From an uncultured Clostridia bacterium (GTDB lineage Bacteria; Bacillota; Clostridia; UBA1381): 6,865 nt of DNA. The translations under genes and the position numbers were made by a program. Positions 5,898 through 6,865 of the stretch are shown here, in pieces (position 1 is the stretch's first letter; the number at the start of each line of letters is the position of its first letter). Below the pieces are notes generated by a model. The model saw only the letters and a list, made by a program, of their open reading frames with translations, was not told where the DNA came from and did not search any database. The DNA is taken from assembly GCA_944391265.1 (NCBI GenBank), contig CALXSX010000111.1, positions 1-6,865 on the forward strand. Direction: 5' to 3'.

Positions 5898-5935
5898 TGC
5901 GTTTTTTACATAAAATAATGCGTTTTTTGCATAAA
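5896..5935 (-). repeat. Two 19-bp direct repeats upstream of the eda promoter, probable operator
   Basis: On the minus strand TTTATGCAAAAAACGCATT (5935-5917) and TTTATGTAAAAAACGCATT (5914-5896) differ at one base and repeat with a 21-bp period, two helical turns. The distal copy is partly dyadic (ATGC, 7 nt, GCAT). The proximal copy overlaps the -35 box by 2 nt, and the centres fall near -43 and -64, where activators often sit; repression is equally possible. The regulator is not in the window. Confidence 0.55.
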
Positions 5936-5940
5936 TTGTT

Positions 5941-6865
5941 TCACACATACTCGCACATCACCGCATTGGCTACATCTGTGCCTCTGTCCGTAAGAGCGTA
6001 CCCTCTGCCCGTTTTTTTCATAAGGCCGGCAGAAACAAATCTTTCACTCACCGCTCCGTATATTTCGTCGAAGTCAAGACCGAACCGGTTTTTAAACTCC
6101 TCAGTATCAATTCCGTCAGTCATGCGAAGCGACATAAACGCGTACTCAGATGCGGCATCACGCACCGAAAGCTCCTCTGATAAATTAAAAAGGCCTTTTC
6201 CCAACAAATACTCGTCAAGCGAACTCGTATTGAAATACCTTTTGTTTCCTACAAACGAATGAGCCGAAACTCCGAGGCCTATATACTCGCGCGCTGTCCA
6301 GTATTTTATATTATGCCTGCACCTGTGCCCGCTTTTGGCAAAATTGGATATTTCATACTGCTCATAGCCGCATTTTTCAAGGAAAGATTTTGCGGCGTGG
6401 TATATACTCCTGTCCTGCTCGCCCGATATCGGATTTATTTCACCGCGGCCAAGCATTTTGAACAGCTCTGTCCCTTCTTCATAGATGAGACTGTAACAGG
6501 AAATATGCTCGGGATTCAGTTCCTTTAAAACATTAAGCGTGCTCATTACGGACGCCTCTGTCTGCCCGGGAAGACCTGTCATTATGTCTGCGTTTACGCT
6601 GTCAAAATATTTTTTGGCGAGCTTCACGGCGCTTACAGCTTCTGCGGCTGTGTGTATTCTGCCGAGCAGTTTAAGCTCGCTGTCAGAAAACGACTGCACA
6701 CCTATACTGATGCGGTTTACGCCCTCGCCTTTGAGAGCAGAACATTTTTCACCTGTTATTGTTCCGGGATTGGCTTCTACAGTAAATTCTGCACCGCTGT
6801 CTACATTGAGTATATCCTTTACTCCGCGTATAAGGCGGACAAGCTGCTCAGAATTGAGCGCAGTC
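5941..6865 (-). CDS. hemW: HemW-type radical SAM protein, N-terminus outside the window
   Basis: The reading frame is open to the right edge, and its last 307 residues are visible. HemW proteins resemble coproporphyrinogen III dehydrogenase but are now regarded as heme-binding or heme-chaperone proteins; true HemN activity should not be assumed. Visible family marks, in order, are FTVEANPGT, VNRISIGVQSFSD, LGRIHTAAEA, MTGLPGQT, HISCYSLIYEEGT, GYEQYEISNFAKSGHRCRHN, KYWTAREYIGLGVSAHSF, and a C-terminal winged-helix HemN_C domain (YAFMSLRMTDGID onward). The CxxxCxxC cluster motif and the start lie beyond the edge. A GTG at 6699 (Val in IGVQSF) is inside the conserved core and is not the start. 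The stop is TGA at 5943-5941. No clear terminator separates it from the eda promoter region. Confidence 0.9.
   Translation of the reverse strand, partial: TALNSEQLVRLIRGVKDILNVDSGAEFTVEANPGTITGEKCSALKGEGVNRISIGVQSFSDSELKLLGRIHTAAEAVSAVKLAKKYFDSVNADIMTGLPGQTEASVMSTLNVLKELNPEHISCYSLIYEEGTELFKMLGRGEINPISGEQDRSIYHAAKSFLEKCGYEQYEISNFAKSGHRCRHNIKYWTAREYIGLGVSAHSFVGNKRYFNTSSLDEYLLGKGLFNLSEELSVRDAASEYAFMSLRMTDGIDTEEFKNRFGLDFDEIYGAVSERFVSAGLMKKTGRGYALTDRGTDVANAVMCEYV

Noticed and set aside
1..6865. CRISPR arrays, tRNA or rRNA genes, insertion sequences, attachment sites.
   Set aside because: No regularly spaced repeats, cloverleaf sequence, transposase motifs or terminal inverted repeats were seen on either strand.

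Overview
The window looks like ordinary chromosomal DNA from a low-to-moderate GC member of the Bacillota, most likely Clostridia of a gut Oscillospiraceae or Lachnospiraceae type. The grounds are purine-rich GGAGG-like ribosome binding sites, sigma-A-type promoters, AT-rich intergenic gaps, hairpin-plus-T terminators, and protein motifs of the clostridial type. This placement is an inference from style and gene families, not from a database match. Every gene I can support lies on the minus strand, so the biological reading order runs from the right edge to the left.

From right to left. (1) 6865-5941: the C-terminal part of a HemW-type radical SAM protein; its start and its iron-sulfur cysteines lie beyond the right edge. 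(2) 5940-4102: a promoter with two 19-bp direct repeats just upstream, then eda (KDPG aldolase) and kdgK (2-keto-3-deoxygluconate kinase). Together these turn 2-keto-3-deoxygluconate into pyruvate plus glyceraldehyde 3-phosphate, the lower part of hexuronate or pectin breakdown and of the Entner-Doudoroff route. (3) 4101-3751: two intrinsic terminators in a row, then a promoter region with a repeated GCAAATTT motif. (4) 3750-434: an Lrp/AsnC-family regulator, a PLP aminotransferase of fold type I whose start overlaps the regulator's stop by 4 nt, and pyrG (CTP synthase) 24 nt further on, probably one operon.

The left 433 bases hold no intact gene. They contain a decayed C-terminal end of an ABC exporter ATPase (deletions and at least two frame breaks) and, at the very edge, the first 21 codons of an unidentified gene that runs out of the window.

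Most of the window is conserved metabolism. I did not find a clear new system. The points worth a second look are a 17-base A tract inside the end of pyrG, the ABC transporter remnant, the phased repeats before the eda and lrp promoters, the coupling of pyrG to an Lrp-aminotransferase pair, and the truncated gene at the left edge.
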